Shown here in pieces: positions 6,458 through 15,030 of a DNA stretch of 64,000 nucleotides. This DNA is from Arthrobacter sp. UKPF54-2 (lineage in GTDB: Bacteria; Actinomycetota; Actinomycetes; Actinomycetales; Micrococcaceae), in the NCBI RefSeq assembly GCF_007858535.1, contig NZ_CP040174.1, positions 2,728,001 through 2,792,000 on the forward strand, in the 5' to 3' direction. The number at the start of each line of letters is the position of its first letter. Position 1 is the stretch's first letter. The position numbers were made by a program, and so were the translations under genes. The notes under the pieces are model-generated. The model worked only from the letters and a program-made list of their open reading frames with translations, did no database searches and was not told the DNA's origin.

Positions 6458-7933
6458 TTAGAAGCTGGAGTAACTTCCGGAGCCGGAAAAACTGCCGCCG
6501 CTGCCGCCATATCCCGTGGTGCTGCCGCCACGGGCGGTGCTGACGCTGCTGACGCCGGTGGTGAGGCCAGTGTTGAACGTGGGGACCGAGAAGAAGTAGT
6601 AGGAGGGGTAGACGGTGCCCAGGATGCTGGGTTCGTAGCGGGGCCGCTGCTTCCTGCCCGTCCCGGACTGGGCCTGCTCCATTTCCTTGCGCATCAGCCC
6701 GGCCTCGCGCTCGTTGCGGGCATAGCCGGCGATCACGGTCTCGGCATGGGCCTTCAGCAGCTCCGAGAGCTCGGTCCGGGCGTCGCGCAGCCGGTCCAGC
6801 GCCGTTTCCGGGCTGATGCTGCCGTCGGACAGCTCGGCCGTCCAGCGTTCCATGTCGCGCTGGCTGCGGTCCCGGAAAGAGCGCAGCGACGCGGCGGTCG
6901 CGGAGCCGCCCTCACCGTGGTTCTTGGCCAGCAGGCCCTCGATGCCGGCCAAGTCGCTGCGGAAGGGGGCAAGCTGGCGGTCCCAGGCCGTCGCCCAGGT
7001 GGACCCGCGGTTCAGCAGGGCGTTGGTGTCCGAGATGACGTCGTCCAGGGCGTCGAGCTCGGCCGCCGCATCCGCGTATTGCCGGGCCAGCGCCAGGCTC
7101 GACCGGCGGCCCAGCTGACGCTGCGTGAGCGCGTGTACCTGGTTGAAGAGGCCGGTGGCCGTGTTGTACCGGCCCAGGAAGGTGCGGTTCTTTTCCAGCA
7201 CCGTGCTGCCGTAGCGGGAGGACTCCGGGATGGTGCCGGCGTTGAGTTCGGTGACCTGCAGGTCCATGCTCACGTTGGCGTAGTTCGCGTCCCCGCGGGC
7301 GATCTCCTTGCGGCTGCCCACCCTCGTCCGCCAGCGCACCAGCAACCAGGTGCCCGCACCGGCGACCACGGCACCCGCCGCGCTCCAGGCCGCGACGAGG
7401 AAGGCGGTGGAGCGGTACCAGGGCTGGTTGATCAATTCGGCCCCGCGCCGGATGCCGGCGATCGTACCCTCGGTCCATTGGGCATCGCGCAGCAGGTCCT
7501 TGGCCGCGTTCTGGATGTCATCGCGTTGCTCGAGGGAGACCTTCCGGTCCTCGCCCATGTAGGTTCCGACGTGCCGGCCCACCGGATCCAGCGCGAAGAT
7601 GAACAGGCCGTCCGCCCACTTCTGCCCGTCCGCGCTGATCCAGTCCGGGTGCTCAGCGCGGGCGTAGCGCAGCACCTCCTCGTTGAGGTTGTCCGCGGCG
7701 GTGCCGTTATACGTATACACAGCCACTTTGGTGGGCTGGTAGAACTCGATTTTCCGCACCGCGGGCAGGAGGGTGTTGCTGTCCAGGACGCCCGCCCGGT
7801 CGGCCACGACGACGTCGGCGGGCGGGACTGCGAGCGCCGCCGGTGCGGCGCCGAGCAGGATGCCGGCCACGCCGATGAGCAGCAGCAGGACGCGCGCCGG
7901 TTCCGGGCCGAAGATTTTCCGCATGATCCCCAT
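6458..7933 (-). CDS. Secreted or membrane TPM-domain protein (DUF5129-like)
   Basis: 491 residues. A signal peptide (about 12-36, ending AALA) is followed by a TPM-like domain of about 120 residues (DVVVADRAGVLDSNTL ... KWADGLFIFALDPVGRHVGTYMGEDR). A transmembrane helix lies near residues 175-200 (TAFLVAAWSAAGAVVAGAGTWLLV), then a long helical region of about 200 residues. The C-terminus is rich in Gly and Ser and ends SGSYSSF. Proteins of this layout are common in Arthrobacter-type genomes and have no known function; TPM domains elsewhere act in envelope assembly or as phosphatases. It diverges from the 8037 gene. Confidence 0.65.
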   Translation of the reverse strand: MGIMRKIFGPEPARVLLLLIGVAGILLGAAPAALAVPPADVVVADRAGVLDSNTLLPAVRKIEFYQPTKVAVYTYNGTAADNLNEEVLRYARAEHPDWISADGQKWADGLFIFALDPVGRHVGTYMGEDRKVSLEQRDDIQNAAKDLLRDAQWTEGTIAGIRRGAELINQPWYRSTAFLVAAWSAAGAVVAGAGTWLLVRWRTRVGSRKEIARGDANYANVSMDLQVTELNAGTIPESSRYGSTVLEKNRTFLGRYNTATGLFNQVHALTQRQLGRRSSLALARQYADAAAELDALDDVISDTNALLNRGSTWATAWDRQLAPFRSDLAGIEGLLAKNHGEGGSATAASLRSFRDRSQRDMERWTAELSDGSISPETALDRLRDARTELSELLKAHAETVIAGYARNEREAGLMRKEMEQAQSGTGRKQRPRYEPSILGTVYPSYYFFSVPTFNTGLTTGVSSVSTARGGSTTGYGGSGGSFSGSGSYSSF

Positions 7934-8036
7934 CGTCTGAGCGTAATGTTTGCTGCCAGCGTCGTCGACACGCCGGGGCGCTGAAAGGGCCTAAAGACAC
8001 CATGACGGTGCTGGGGCGGGCATCCATACTGACGGC

Positions 8037-8573
8037 ATGAGCCAACCGCCGTACGACCCCGGACCGCCGGCAGCGCCACACGGCGACGAAGCAAGGGTTC
8101 CGGAGCCGGAACCGGCGCCCGGACACCGCCGCCCGGACCGGGTCCTGCTGGGCATCGTAGCGGCGATCGCCGTCCTGGTGGTGGTGGCGCTGGCCGTGGT
8201 CTTCCTTCGCGGGGAACCGCAACCGCTGGACGAAGCGTCCCCGGCCGGCGTCGTGCAGCGCTACAGCAAGGCGGTGATCGACGCCGATCCCGCCGCGGCG
8301 GACGCCTATCTCACCGACAACGCCCGGTCCCGGTGCGCCAACTACTACGGCGGCGCGCAGGCCAGCCGGGTGGTTCTGGTGTCCACGACCGAGCGCGGTG
8401 AGACGGCGACGGTGAAGATCTCGATCGTGCATTCGTCCGCCGAGGGCCCGTTTGGCCCCTCCGAATTTGCCGAGGACGCCGTGGTTGTCCTCGTGAAGGT
8501 GGCGGGCAAATGGAAGATCAATGAACTCCCTTACAGCCTTCAGACCTGCACCGGCCCAGTGGTGAAAAAATGA
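8037..8573 (+). CDS. Single-pass membrane protein with an extracellular NTF2-like domain
   Basis: 178 residues. A Pro-rich cytoplasmic start is followed by one membrane helix (about 41-60, LLGIVAAIAVLVVVALAVVFL). An outside domain of about 110 residues opens ASPAGVVQRYSKAVIDADPAAADAYL and ends KVAGKWKINELPY. That layout matches the DUF4878/NTF2-like lipid- or ligand-binding domains often found on actinobacterial membrane proteins. Two Cys in the domain (SRCANY, QTCTG) could form a disulfide. Its stop overlaps the next start in ATGA, so the two are co-translated. Confidence 0.6.
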   Translation: MSQPPYDPGPPAAPHGDEARVPEPEPAPGHRRPDRVLLGIVAAIAVLVVVALAVVFLRGEPQPLDEASPAGVVQRYSKAVIDADPAAADAYLTDNARSRCANYYGGAQASRVVLVSTTERGETATVKISIVHSSAEGPFGPSEFAEDAVVVLVKVAGKWKINELPYSLQTCTGPVVKK

Positions 8574-10282
8574 GTGCCGCGCGGATCCACCCCGCCCCTG
8601 CCGCCGGGTCTGCCCAAGCCAAGGTCCGCCGCCTGGTGGTGTTTGTGCTGCTGTTCGCCCTCGTGGTGATCGCCGCCAACGGGCTCGGCGGCCTGCTGGA
8701 ACGCCTGCTGCGCGCCGGGCAGGTGCTGGCCGGGGAGGGCGTGGCGGGGCTGGCGCTGAATCTGGCGTTTACCCTGATCGGCGGCCCGCTCGCCGCGCTG
8801 CTGTGGTGGCTGATCTGGCGCCGGCTCGACGAGGCCGGGGAGCGGGAGGCGCCGTCGTGGGGCCTCTATGTGGCGGCGGTCTACACGGTGTCCCTGATCC
8901 TGTTCGTGACGTCCCTGCTGGCGATGGCGGCCTCGCTCATCGGCGATGAAAATCCGGACTGGCGGGCGCCGCTGTCCGTCGGGGTGGTCTGGGCCCTGGT
9001 GTGGGTGTGGCACCGCTGGATGTGGCGGCACCCCGTGCGGGGGCCGCTCGAACTCTCGAGTGTGCCGGCCGTGATCGGCACCTACTTCGGGCTGGGAATC
9101 GGCGTCGGCGGCGCGGTGACGGCGCTGGCTGCCCTGCTGGACATCGCGATCCGGGGGTCCCTGGAGCTGACGGCAGCCGCGGATCCCTGGTGGCGCTCCG
9201 CCCTCCAGGATTTGGTCTGGGCGGCCGGGGGAGCCCTGGTGTGGTGGTGGCACTGGGTCCGCGGTAACGCGCGCCGGCTCCGGGGCGGGTTCGCCGATGT
9301 GGGGCTGGTCGTGGTGGGTGTGTTGGCGGCCGGGCTGCTCGCGCTGGGCGGGGCGGGGACGGTCCTCTTTGTGCTGCTGCGGCTGGCTTTTGACCGGGAG
9401 GACCCCCTGCTGGAACTGCTGTCGCCGCTCGCCGCCGCCATAGCTGCGGCAGCCGTCGGGGCGCTGGTCTGGCGGTATTACCGCACCGCCGCCACCGGCC
9501 GCTCCGAGCGGACCCGGCAGGCGGGCATGCTGGTGACGTCGGGCGTGGCGCTGGCGGCGGCCGCGACCGGCGTCGGTGTGATTGTGAACGCGGCGCTGTC
9601 CATCGCGGTTTCGCCGCTCGCCGGCGGCAATGCGCGCACGCTGCTGCTCGGCGGCATCAGCTCGCTCGTGGTGGGCGGCGCGGTCTGGTGGCTGGCGTGG
9701 CGTCCGGCGCGGCAGCACCGGCAGGAGACCGCGGTTCCGACGGGGCGGCGTGTTTACCTTGTCGCCGTGTTCGGCCTCAGCGCCGTGGTGGCACTGGTCG
9801 CCTTGCTGGTGATCGGGTACCGGCTCTTCGAATTCTTCCTGGCCGAGGTAACGGGCGGCAGCCTGGTGGATCGGATCCGTGCGCCGCTGGGGCTGCTGGT
9901 GGCCACGGCCCTGGCCGCCGGGTACCACTTCGCCGTCTGGCGGCAGGACCGGTCCCGTCAGGCGGCAGCGGGGACCGGCGGCAAACGCTCGATCGGGCAC
10001 GTGATCCTGGTGGCCGGTCCCGACGCCGAGCCGCTGCGCCGGGCGGTCGAAGAGCTGACCGGGGCCGGGGTCACGCTGTGGAGCCGGGCCGACGTCGGCG
10101 TGCCGGCGCTCACCGCTGCCGCTTCCGCAACAAGCGAGGGTGTGCCCGGGCCCGGCGTCGGGGGGCCGCGGGTGCCCTCTGGCGCAGGCCTGGCCGAGGC
10201 ACTGGCCGGGGTGAGCGCCAAACGGGTGCTTGTTATCGAGGAGGCCGACGGCGGCGTGGACGTCATACCGTTGCGCGGCTGA
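8570..10282 (+). CDS. Polytopic membrane protein of the DUF5671 type
   Basis: 570 residues with about 11-12 predicted membrane helices from residue 22 to 465. The repeated pattern has paired helices joined by WWxxWRxxR motifs (ALLWWLIWRRLD, WALVWVWHRWMWR, ALVWWWHWVRGNARR, VWWLAWRPARQ), which is typical of DUF5671 repeats. The last 100 residues are cytoplasmic and contain a VILVAGPDAEPLRRAVEELTGAGV segment. Function is unknown. It is co-translated with the preceding single-pass protein, and the two probably form a membrane complex. Confidence 0.65.
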   Translation: MSAARIHPAPAAGSAQAKVRRLVVFVLLFALVVIAANGLGGLLERLLRAGQVLAGEGVAGLALNLAFTLIGGPLAALLWWLIWRRLDEAGEREAPSWGLYVAAVYTVSLILFVTSLLAMAASLIGDENPDWRAPLSVGVVWALVWVWHRWMWRHPVRGPLELSSVPAVIGTYFGLGIGVGGAVTALAALLDIAIRGSLELTAAADPWWRSALQDLVWAAGGALVWWWHWVRGNARRLRGGFADVGLVVVGVLAAGLLALGGAGTVLFVLLRLAFDREDPLLELLSPLAAAIAAAAVGALVWRYYRTAATGRSERTRQAGMLVTSGVALAAAATGVGVIVNAALSIAVSPLAGGNARTLLLGGISSLVVGGAVWWLAWRPARQHRQETAVPTGRRVYLVAVFGLSAVVALVALLVIGYRLFEFFLAEVTGGSLVDRIRAPLGLLVATALAAGYHFAVWRQDRSRQAAAGTGGKRSIGHVILVAGPDAEPLRRAVEELTGAGVTLWSRADVGVPALTAAASATSEGVPGPGVGGPRVPSGAGLAEALAGVSAKRVLVIEEADGGVDVIPLRG

Positions 10283-10321
10283 GGGGGCGGCCGCCGGAGC
10301 CGCTGCCACCGCCGGTGCCGG

Positions 10322-12025
10322 TTACGGTGACGGGAGGTCGAACTCTTTGCGGTAGGAGCGCACGGCGTTGTGCACCGTGGGGAAGAAATGGTCGGGGCCG
10401 AACCGGCTGCTGACGCCGAAACGGATCAGCCGGTCCTTGATCGGACCCTTCATCTCCGCAAACACCAGGCTGACGCCTTTCTGCGCGAGTTCGTCGTCGA
10501 GTTCCACCAGATCGTCCAGGGCGGTGGTGTCGAGGTCCGTGATGGCTTCCGAGGCGACCACCACCCAGTGCACCGGAGCAGGGGCGTGCGCCACGAGCGT
10601 CCGGATGTGCTCGGCGAACACGGCGCCGTTCGCGAAAAACAGCGGGGCATCGAAGCGTGCAATCACCAGCCCGGGCACCCGGTGTCCGTTCGGGTGCCTG
10701 CTGAGGTCGTGGTAGCCGGGCATGTCCTCGACACTGGCCAGTTCCGTCCGGTAGGGATCCCAGGCGCGCAGCACAAAAGCGATCAGGGACAGGCCAATCG
10801 CGACCACCACCCCTTCCAGGACGCCCACAAAGGCGACGCCGAGGAACGTCGCCAGCAACAGCGCCGCTTCCGTCCGGCTCATCCTGACCAGCCGAGCCAG
10901 CGTCGTGAAGTCGATGACCGAGACTGCCGCGACGATCACGACGCCGGCCAGGGTGCTGGAGGGCAGGAATGAGGTGACCCCGGGGGCCGCCACCATAAAC
11001 AGGACCACCAGGGCCGCCGCGATCACGCCGCTGAGCGGACTCCGGGCGCCCGCCTCGAGGGCGATCGGGGTGCGGGAGGCACTCCCGGAGACCGGAAACC
11101 CGCCGAAGAGGCCGCACGCGGCGTTCGCCAGGCCGAGGGCGCCCATTTCCTGGTTCCCGTTCACGTGGGCGCCCCGGCGGCGGGCAAGGCTTTTGGACAA
11201 CACGGAGGTATCGGCGAAGGCGATCAGCGCGATGCCGGCCGCCGGGCCGAGCAGGGCCAGGACCTCCGCCGGGCGGACGCTTCCGAGATCTGGCGCTGGC
11301 GGCCCGGCCGGGAGTTCACCCACCACCGGCACGGCGGCCTCCAGGCCTGCCGCCGCCGCAATCGCCATGGAGGCAAGCACCGCAAGCAGCACGCCGGGAA
11401 CCTTCCACGGCAGGGCCCGGCAGCCGAGGATGACCGCGATCGTGCCGGCACCAAACAGCAGCGCCAGGGGTTGGGCCGCGCCCTGCGCCACGTTCCGGGC
11501 CGTCCCGGCGAGGCTTTCGGCGAGCGAGCCGCCGGTGGCCGGGACGCCCAACAGCTTGGGCAACTGGCTGGCGATCACCACGAGGGCAATTCCATTGAGG
11601 TAGCCCACGCGGATGGGTTTGGACAGCAGGCCCGTGACAAACCCGAGGTTAAGGAACCTGCCCACCAGCAGCATCAGCCCGATGAGCAGGGACAGCACCC
11701 CTGCCAGCGCCACGGCATGGCCGGAGTTCGCGGCAGCCAGCGGGAGGACCGCGGCGGCGATCATGGGGACCAGGGAGGAATCCGGCCCCACGACCAGGAC
11801 CCTTGAGGGGCCAAAAACGGCGTACGCCAACAGGGGAATCACCGAGGCGTAGAGTCCGGTGACGGCGGGCAGCCCGGCTGCTTCCGCATACGCCATGCCG
11901 GCCGGGATCAGGGCGGCGCTCAGGGCGGCCCCGGCAGCCAGGTCGGATTTCAGCCAGGCCCGCCGGTAGTCGAGGACAATGCTGAGGCCGGGCGGAGCAC
12001 TGTGGAACCAACGGCGGCGGCTCAC
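10322..12025 (-). CDS. SulP-family anion transporter with STAS domain
   Basis: 567 residues from a GTG start. The membrane part spans about 12 helices (residues 20-410), including the SulP signature region AGAALSAALIPAGMAYAEAAGLPAVTGLYAS. A cytoplasmic STAS domain (about 435-555) contains VPGLVIARFDAPLFFANGAVFAEHI and DLDTTALDDLVELDDEL. SulP proteins move sulfate, bicarbonate or other anions across the inner membrane. No carbonic anhydrase or sulfate-assimilation gene is nearby, so the substrate is open. It is convergent with the DUF5671 gene. Confidence 0.87.
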   Translation of the reverse strand: MSRRRWFHSAPPGLSIVLDYRRAWLKSDLAAGAALSAALIPAGMAYAEAAGLPAVTGLYASVIPLLAYAVFGPSRVLVVGPDSSLVPMIAAAVLPLAAANSGHAVALAGVLSLLIGLMLLVGRFLNLGFVTGLLSKPIRVGYLNGIALVVIASQLPKLLGVPATGGSLAESLAGTARNVAQGAAQPLALLFGAGTIAVILGCRALPWKVPGVLLAVLASMAIAAAAGLEAAVPVVGELPAGPPAPDLGSVRPAEVLALLGPAAGIALIAFADTSVLSKSLARRRGAHVNGNQEMGALGLANAACGLFGGFPVSGSASRTPIALEAGARSPLSGVIAAALVVLFMVAAPGVTSFLPSSTLAGVVIVAAVSVIDFTTLARLVRMSRTEAALLLATFLGVAFVGVLEGVVVAIGLSLIAFVLRAWDPYRTELASVEDMPGYHDLSRHPNGHRVPGLVIARFDAPLFFANGAVFAEHIRTLVAHAPAPVHWVVVASEAITDLDTTALDDLVELDDELAQKGVSLVFAEMKGPIKDRLIRFGVSSRFGPDHFFPTVHNAVRSYRKEFDLPSP

Positions 12026-12051
12026 GGCGGCCCGGCTCAGTTCCGGGCGGA

Positions 12052-12096
12052 GGGCGGGCGGACGAGACTCATGCCTGATTCTACGTCCGCCCGCCC
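12052..12096. terminator. Inverted repeat downstream of the lipase gene
   Basis: Two perfect 13-bp arms (12052-12064 and 12084-12096; GGGCGGGCGGACG and its complement) flank a 19-base loop. They lie 34 bp beyond the lipase stop and ahead of the SulP start on the same strand. It is a likely terminator, though no clear U tract follows. Confidence 0.5.
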
Positions 12097-12129
12097 CCGG
12101 TATTTCCGGGGATTACCCGGAAGCTGCGC

Positions 12130-13017
12130 TTACAGGCAGCTGGGCTGGAAAGCGGGGTCCGCCGGCTGGCCGGCCGGACGCCCCAGCGCGTTGGACACGA
12201 GGCGCTGGACCACCGGGTCATTGGGTGTCTGGTCGTGTTCGATCACATCCGCGGGGCACTTGTCCTGGATGGTGATGTTCGTGACCTTCTGCGCCGGTCC
12301 AGCCAGGAACTGGCTCTGGTACGGCGTGACCACCTCGTCATGGGTCGTCGAGATGACGGTGTAGGCCGGCCCGGACACGGTGTCTCCGATGGAGTTCAGC
12401 TTGGTCAGGAAGGGCGAACCCGCCTGCTGGTCTGCGCAGGCCTGGCAGTTGGAGCCGCCCGCAGAGGTGGCCGGCGGCACGGAGCCCGGCGTGGGGGTAA
12501 TCAGCCCCTGGGTGCCGTGGTTGGACGGGGCGATGCCGACCAGCTGGTTGACCTTCTTCGCGCCGCCCAGGAAGCCCATGTAGTAGCGCGGCATCATGCC
12601 GCCCTGGCTGTGTCCCACGAGGTCGACCTTCTTCGCCCCGGTCGAGGCCAGCACGGCGTCCACAAACGGGGCCAGCTGCGCGGCGGAGTCCGCGATTGGG
12701 CCGGTGGCGTCGATGCCATTGGTGGTCCCGTAGTTCAGGGCGTAGACACAGTAACCCTCGCTCTTGAGGGCCGGCGCCATCGTGGCCCAGTTCTTGGCCA
12801 TGCTCTCGAACGTTCCAGGAACGAGGATTACCGGGTTGGGGTGCGCCGCGGAGGGCTTGCACGACCAGTCGTTAGCACCGGGAGGGGAGACATCCACGGT
12901 GCCGGCGGTGGCTGCCGGTGCTGACGCCAGGGATCCGCACAGGAGCGCAATCGCCCCCAATGCTGCGGATTTGGCCAAGGTGCGCTTGGGTCGGGAAGTG
13001 TGGTTGAGCTGGGACAC
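12130..13017 (-). CDS. Secreted lipase (class 2 triacylglycerol lipase family)
   Basis: I prefer GTG 13017, which has GAAGAGG seven bases upstream; a longer frame to 13116 lacks a good start. The 295 residues open with a signal peptide (KRTLAKSAALGAIALLCGSLASAPAATAG). The nucleophile elbow is GHSQGG (S137), in the setting VDLVGHSQGG. An oxyanion-type opening PVILVPGTFESMAKNW sits near residue 62. A C-terminal Asp/His pair is likely in HDEVVTPY and DVIEHDQTPNDP. It should hydrolyse acylglycerols outside the cell. Several palindromes lie in its upstream region. Confidence 0.85.
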   Translation of the reverse strand: MSQLNHTSRPKRTLAKSAALGAIALLCGSLASAPAATAGTVDVSPPGANDWSCKPSAAHPNPVILVPGTFESMAKNWATMAPALKSEGYCVYALNYGTTNGIDATGPIADSAAQLAPFVDAVLASTGAKKVDLVGHSQGGMMPRYYMGFLGGAKKVNQLVGIAPSNHGTQGLITPTPGSVPPATSAGGSNCQACADQQAGSPFLTKLNSIGDTVSGPAYTVISTTHDEVVTPYQSQFLAGPAQKVTNITIQDKCPADVIEHDQTPNDPVVQRLVSNALGRPAGQPADPAFQPSCL

Positions 13018-13092
13018 GGAATACCTCTTCGGTTGGGCCCCTCGGCTGTGAGGGGTCAGCGTGGATGGAGGTGAGTTAGGGATCCGTCCCCC

Positions 13093-13108
13093 TGTGATCC
13101 GGCTCACG
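13093..13108. promoter_or_regulatory. CRP/GlxR-like box upstream of the lipase
   Basis: TGTGA-TCCGGC-TCACG matches nine of the ten fixed positions of the CRP-family consensus TGTGA-N6-TCACA. It ends 76 bp before the lipase start, which suits catabolite control of a secreted lipase. Confidence 0.5.
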
Positions 13109-13153
13109 TCCATCACTTCAGCCTAGGAACGTGATCATGACGCGCAGTCACTT

Positions 13154-13169
13154 TTGCACGTTTGTGCAA
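13154..13169. promoter_or_regulatory. TTGCAC-N4-GTGCAA palindrome
   Basis: TTGCAC-GTTT-GTGCAA is a perfect 6-bp inverted repeat with a 4-bp spacer, in the lipase upstream region. It looks like an operator, but the cognate regulator is unknown. Confidence 0.45.
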
Positions 13170-13187
13170 TGGTTTCTGGCGAAGGCG

Positions 13188-13205
13188 GGCTACTCGCGGG
13201 TAGCC
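13188..13205. promoter_or_regulatory. GGCTACTCGCGGGTAGCC palindrome
   Basis: An 18-bp palindrome with a single mismatched base pair, 171 bp upstream of the lipase start. The 13-bp core TACTCGCGGGTAG recurs at 25009-25021 ahead of the phospholipase C gene. The shape suits a TetR-family operator. Confidence 0.5.
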
Positions 13206-13283
13206 AACCCCCAGTGGATGCACGATTTCCCAATTTTTGACAGCGGAAGGCAGCCGAAGCCCAGCGCCGTGGGCCGCCCTGCT

Positions 13284-14426
13284 TCAGGCTTTGAGCGGCG
13301 CGGCGAAGGACCGGGCGGCACGCGCGCCGCCCAGGGAACTGGCGGCAATGGTGACGAGGGCTCCGAGGAGCAGCGCGGCATCCTCGCCGGGCTGCAGGAC
13401 GTGGAGCTGCGTTCCGATGCTGGCGGCCGCGACGGGGATTCCCAACTGGGCTGCGGAGAGCACCCCGAGGGGCAGCGGCAGGCCAAACGCCCTCAGGCCG
13501 GCGTGCAGGAGTACGGTGCCGACGCCCAGTGAGAGGCCCAAGGCCGCCATGTCCGGGTGGCCGGCGAGGTCGCGCAGGTTCAGGGAGGATCCCAGCCAGA
13601 CAAAAAAGATCGGACCGAGGAATCCGTCGCTGACGGCAAAGAGCTGGCGCGCCAGGCGTCGGGGTTCGCCGACGGCCGCCACCACCAGACCGAAGGAGAA
13701 GCCGGCCAGCATGACAGAGACGTGCCCGAAGTTTGCCACTCCGGCCAGGGCGAAGAGGAGCGCCAGCTGGATGCGGAGCTCGAGGGCAAACTTGCGGTCC
13801 TCAGAGAGGCGATGCATGCGCCGTCGGGTCCCGCGGCGCTCCAGCAGGTTCAGCGCGAAGAAGAGCGCGACGGCGCAGATCCCCACCGCGAGCGCCCCGA
13901 ATGCGGCGCGGACGGCGTTTGGCGGGTCCACTGCCAGCGGCAACGCGAGAATGCAGGCGATGTCCGCGATGGCCACCTGCGCCGTCATGGCAATCACCTG
14001 TGGTCCGCCCAGACGAAGGGAATCGACAATGGGCAGCACCAGCGCCGCAGACGAGGAGGCCAGGAGCACGACGTACAGCGGTGCGTGCCCGGTGCCGAAG
14101 GCGAGGCCCAGGCCGGTGCCAACCACGGCGGCTGCGATAGCCGCCAGGCCGGCGCGGCGCGCCCCCTGGCCAAGGGCGGAACGGATCTGCGGATCCCGTA
14201 CCGGTACGTGCGTTCCAGCCACGAACATCATGAGCGCAAAGCCGATGTTGGCCAACAGGCTGAAGGTCGGATCCGCCGGGTCGACCAGCGCGAGCCCCGT
14301 GCGTCCGATCAGGATGCCGGCCAGCAATTCGCCCAGGACCACCGGCAGGTTCCAGCGGACCGGCAGTGCGAGCAGGGGCCCGGCCAGAGCGACGACGGCG
14401 ATCAGCGCCAGCGTCAGGAAGGTCAC
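13284..14426 (-). CDS. Cation/proton antiporter, CPA2-like membrane domain
   Basis: 380 residues from GTG 14426, almost all membrane, with about 11-13 helices. VVLGELLAGILIGRTGLAL near residue 30 and PIFFVWLGSSLNLRDL near residue 275 are typical of the Na+/H+ exchanger fold of the KefB/CPA2 branch. No TrkA-N or TrkA-C regulatory domain follows, so it is a core transporter only. It probably exchanges Na+ or K+ for H+. It is transcribed toward the lipase, whose promoter region starts right after its stop. Confidence 0.82.
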   Translation of the reverse strand: MTFLTLALIAVVALAGPLLALPVRWNLPVVLGELLAGILIGRTGLALVDPADPTFSLLANIGFALMMFVAGTHVPVRDPQIRSALGQGARRAGLAAIAAAVVGTGLGLAFGTGHAPLYVVLLASSSAALVLPIVDSLRLGGPQVIAMTAQVAIADIACILALPLAVDPPNAVRAAFGALAVGICAVALFFALNLLERRGTRRRMHRLSEDRKFALELRIQLALLFALAGVANFGHVSVMLAGFSFGLVVAAVGEPRRLARQLFAVSDGFLGPIFFVWLGSSLNLRDLAGHPDMAALGLSLGVGTVLLHAGLRAFGLPLPLGVLSAAQLGIPVAAASIGTQLHVLQPGEDAALLLGALVTIAASSLGGARAARSFAAPLKA

Positions 14427-14658
14427 GGCGTGCTGGCGGCGGCGCGCACCGTCACTCCAGAGTCTCTCACCATGGAATGAGACTAGTCCCGTGCGCGCCG
14501 AGTGCCGGTACCTGCCCGGCGTGAACGTGCCTCGCGGCCGACTTGCGGCCTGCGGGCTGCCGCAGGGCTGCTCCGTTCCGGCTCTCAGCCTGTTCTCAGG
14601 ATCTGCGGATACAGTCCCCGTCGGCAGGACCGTCCGGCCGTTGATGTGAGGAGGATGC

Positions 14659-15015
14659 GTGGGCCCGGTAAAGAGTCTGTGGGCGATGGTTCAGGGGGAT
14701 CCCGTTTTCATGCGGCGGGTCAACGGCTGGCTGGCCATCATCTGGATCCTCATGATCCCCATTTCGCTGATGATGGGCTGGCTGGACTCCGTCGTGTACG
14801 TCTCCGCCCTCTCGCTCTGGGCACTCGTCTCCGGCCACTGGTCCGCCTGGCAGGCCGCCCGCGTCGAAGTCGCCCAGATGGAGGACGCCAAGAAGCGCGA
14901 AAAGGAAGACATTGTGGCGGAGGTGGTGGCCGCGCTGCTCGCCAGGACGGACTTGGAGCCGGCAGGCACCCCGGTCAAAGAGCGCGGCGGATCACCGGCC
15001 GCGACCGTCAACTGA
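14659..15015 (+). CDS. Small two-helix membrane protein
   Basis: 118 residues from GTG 14659, with GAGGAGG well placed upstream. Two membrane helices (about 23-40 and 43-62, WLAIIWILMIPISLMMGW and SVVYVSALSLWALVSG) are followed by a charged cytoplasmic helix (QMEDAKKREKEDIVAEVVAALLA). No family was recognised. It converges on the histidine kinase gene with 15 bp between stops. Confidence 0.6.
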   Translation: MGPVKSLWAMVQGDPVFMRRVNGWLAIIWILMIPISLMMGWLDSVVYVSALSLWALVSGHWSAWQAARVEVAQMEDAKKREKEDIVAEVVAALLARTDLEPAGTPVKERGGSPAATVN

Positions 15016-15030
15016 CCACCCCCCGCGGCT

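Noticed and set aside
6419-7984. A 521-codon plus-strand frame opposite the TPM-domain gene
   Set aside because: No motif and biased composition, while the minus strand has a signal peptide and a recognisable domain.
8540-10309. A 589-codon open frame on the minus strand
   Set aside because: Its translation is rich in Pro, Arg, Gln and His without domains, and the plus-strand frame encodes clear membrane helices. It is a shadow.
13018-13116. Longer lipase frame to 13116
   Set aside because: It would put a Ser/Pro-rich stretch before the signal peptide and include part of the operator region. GTG 13017 has a clear ribosome site and a proper signal peptide.
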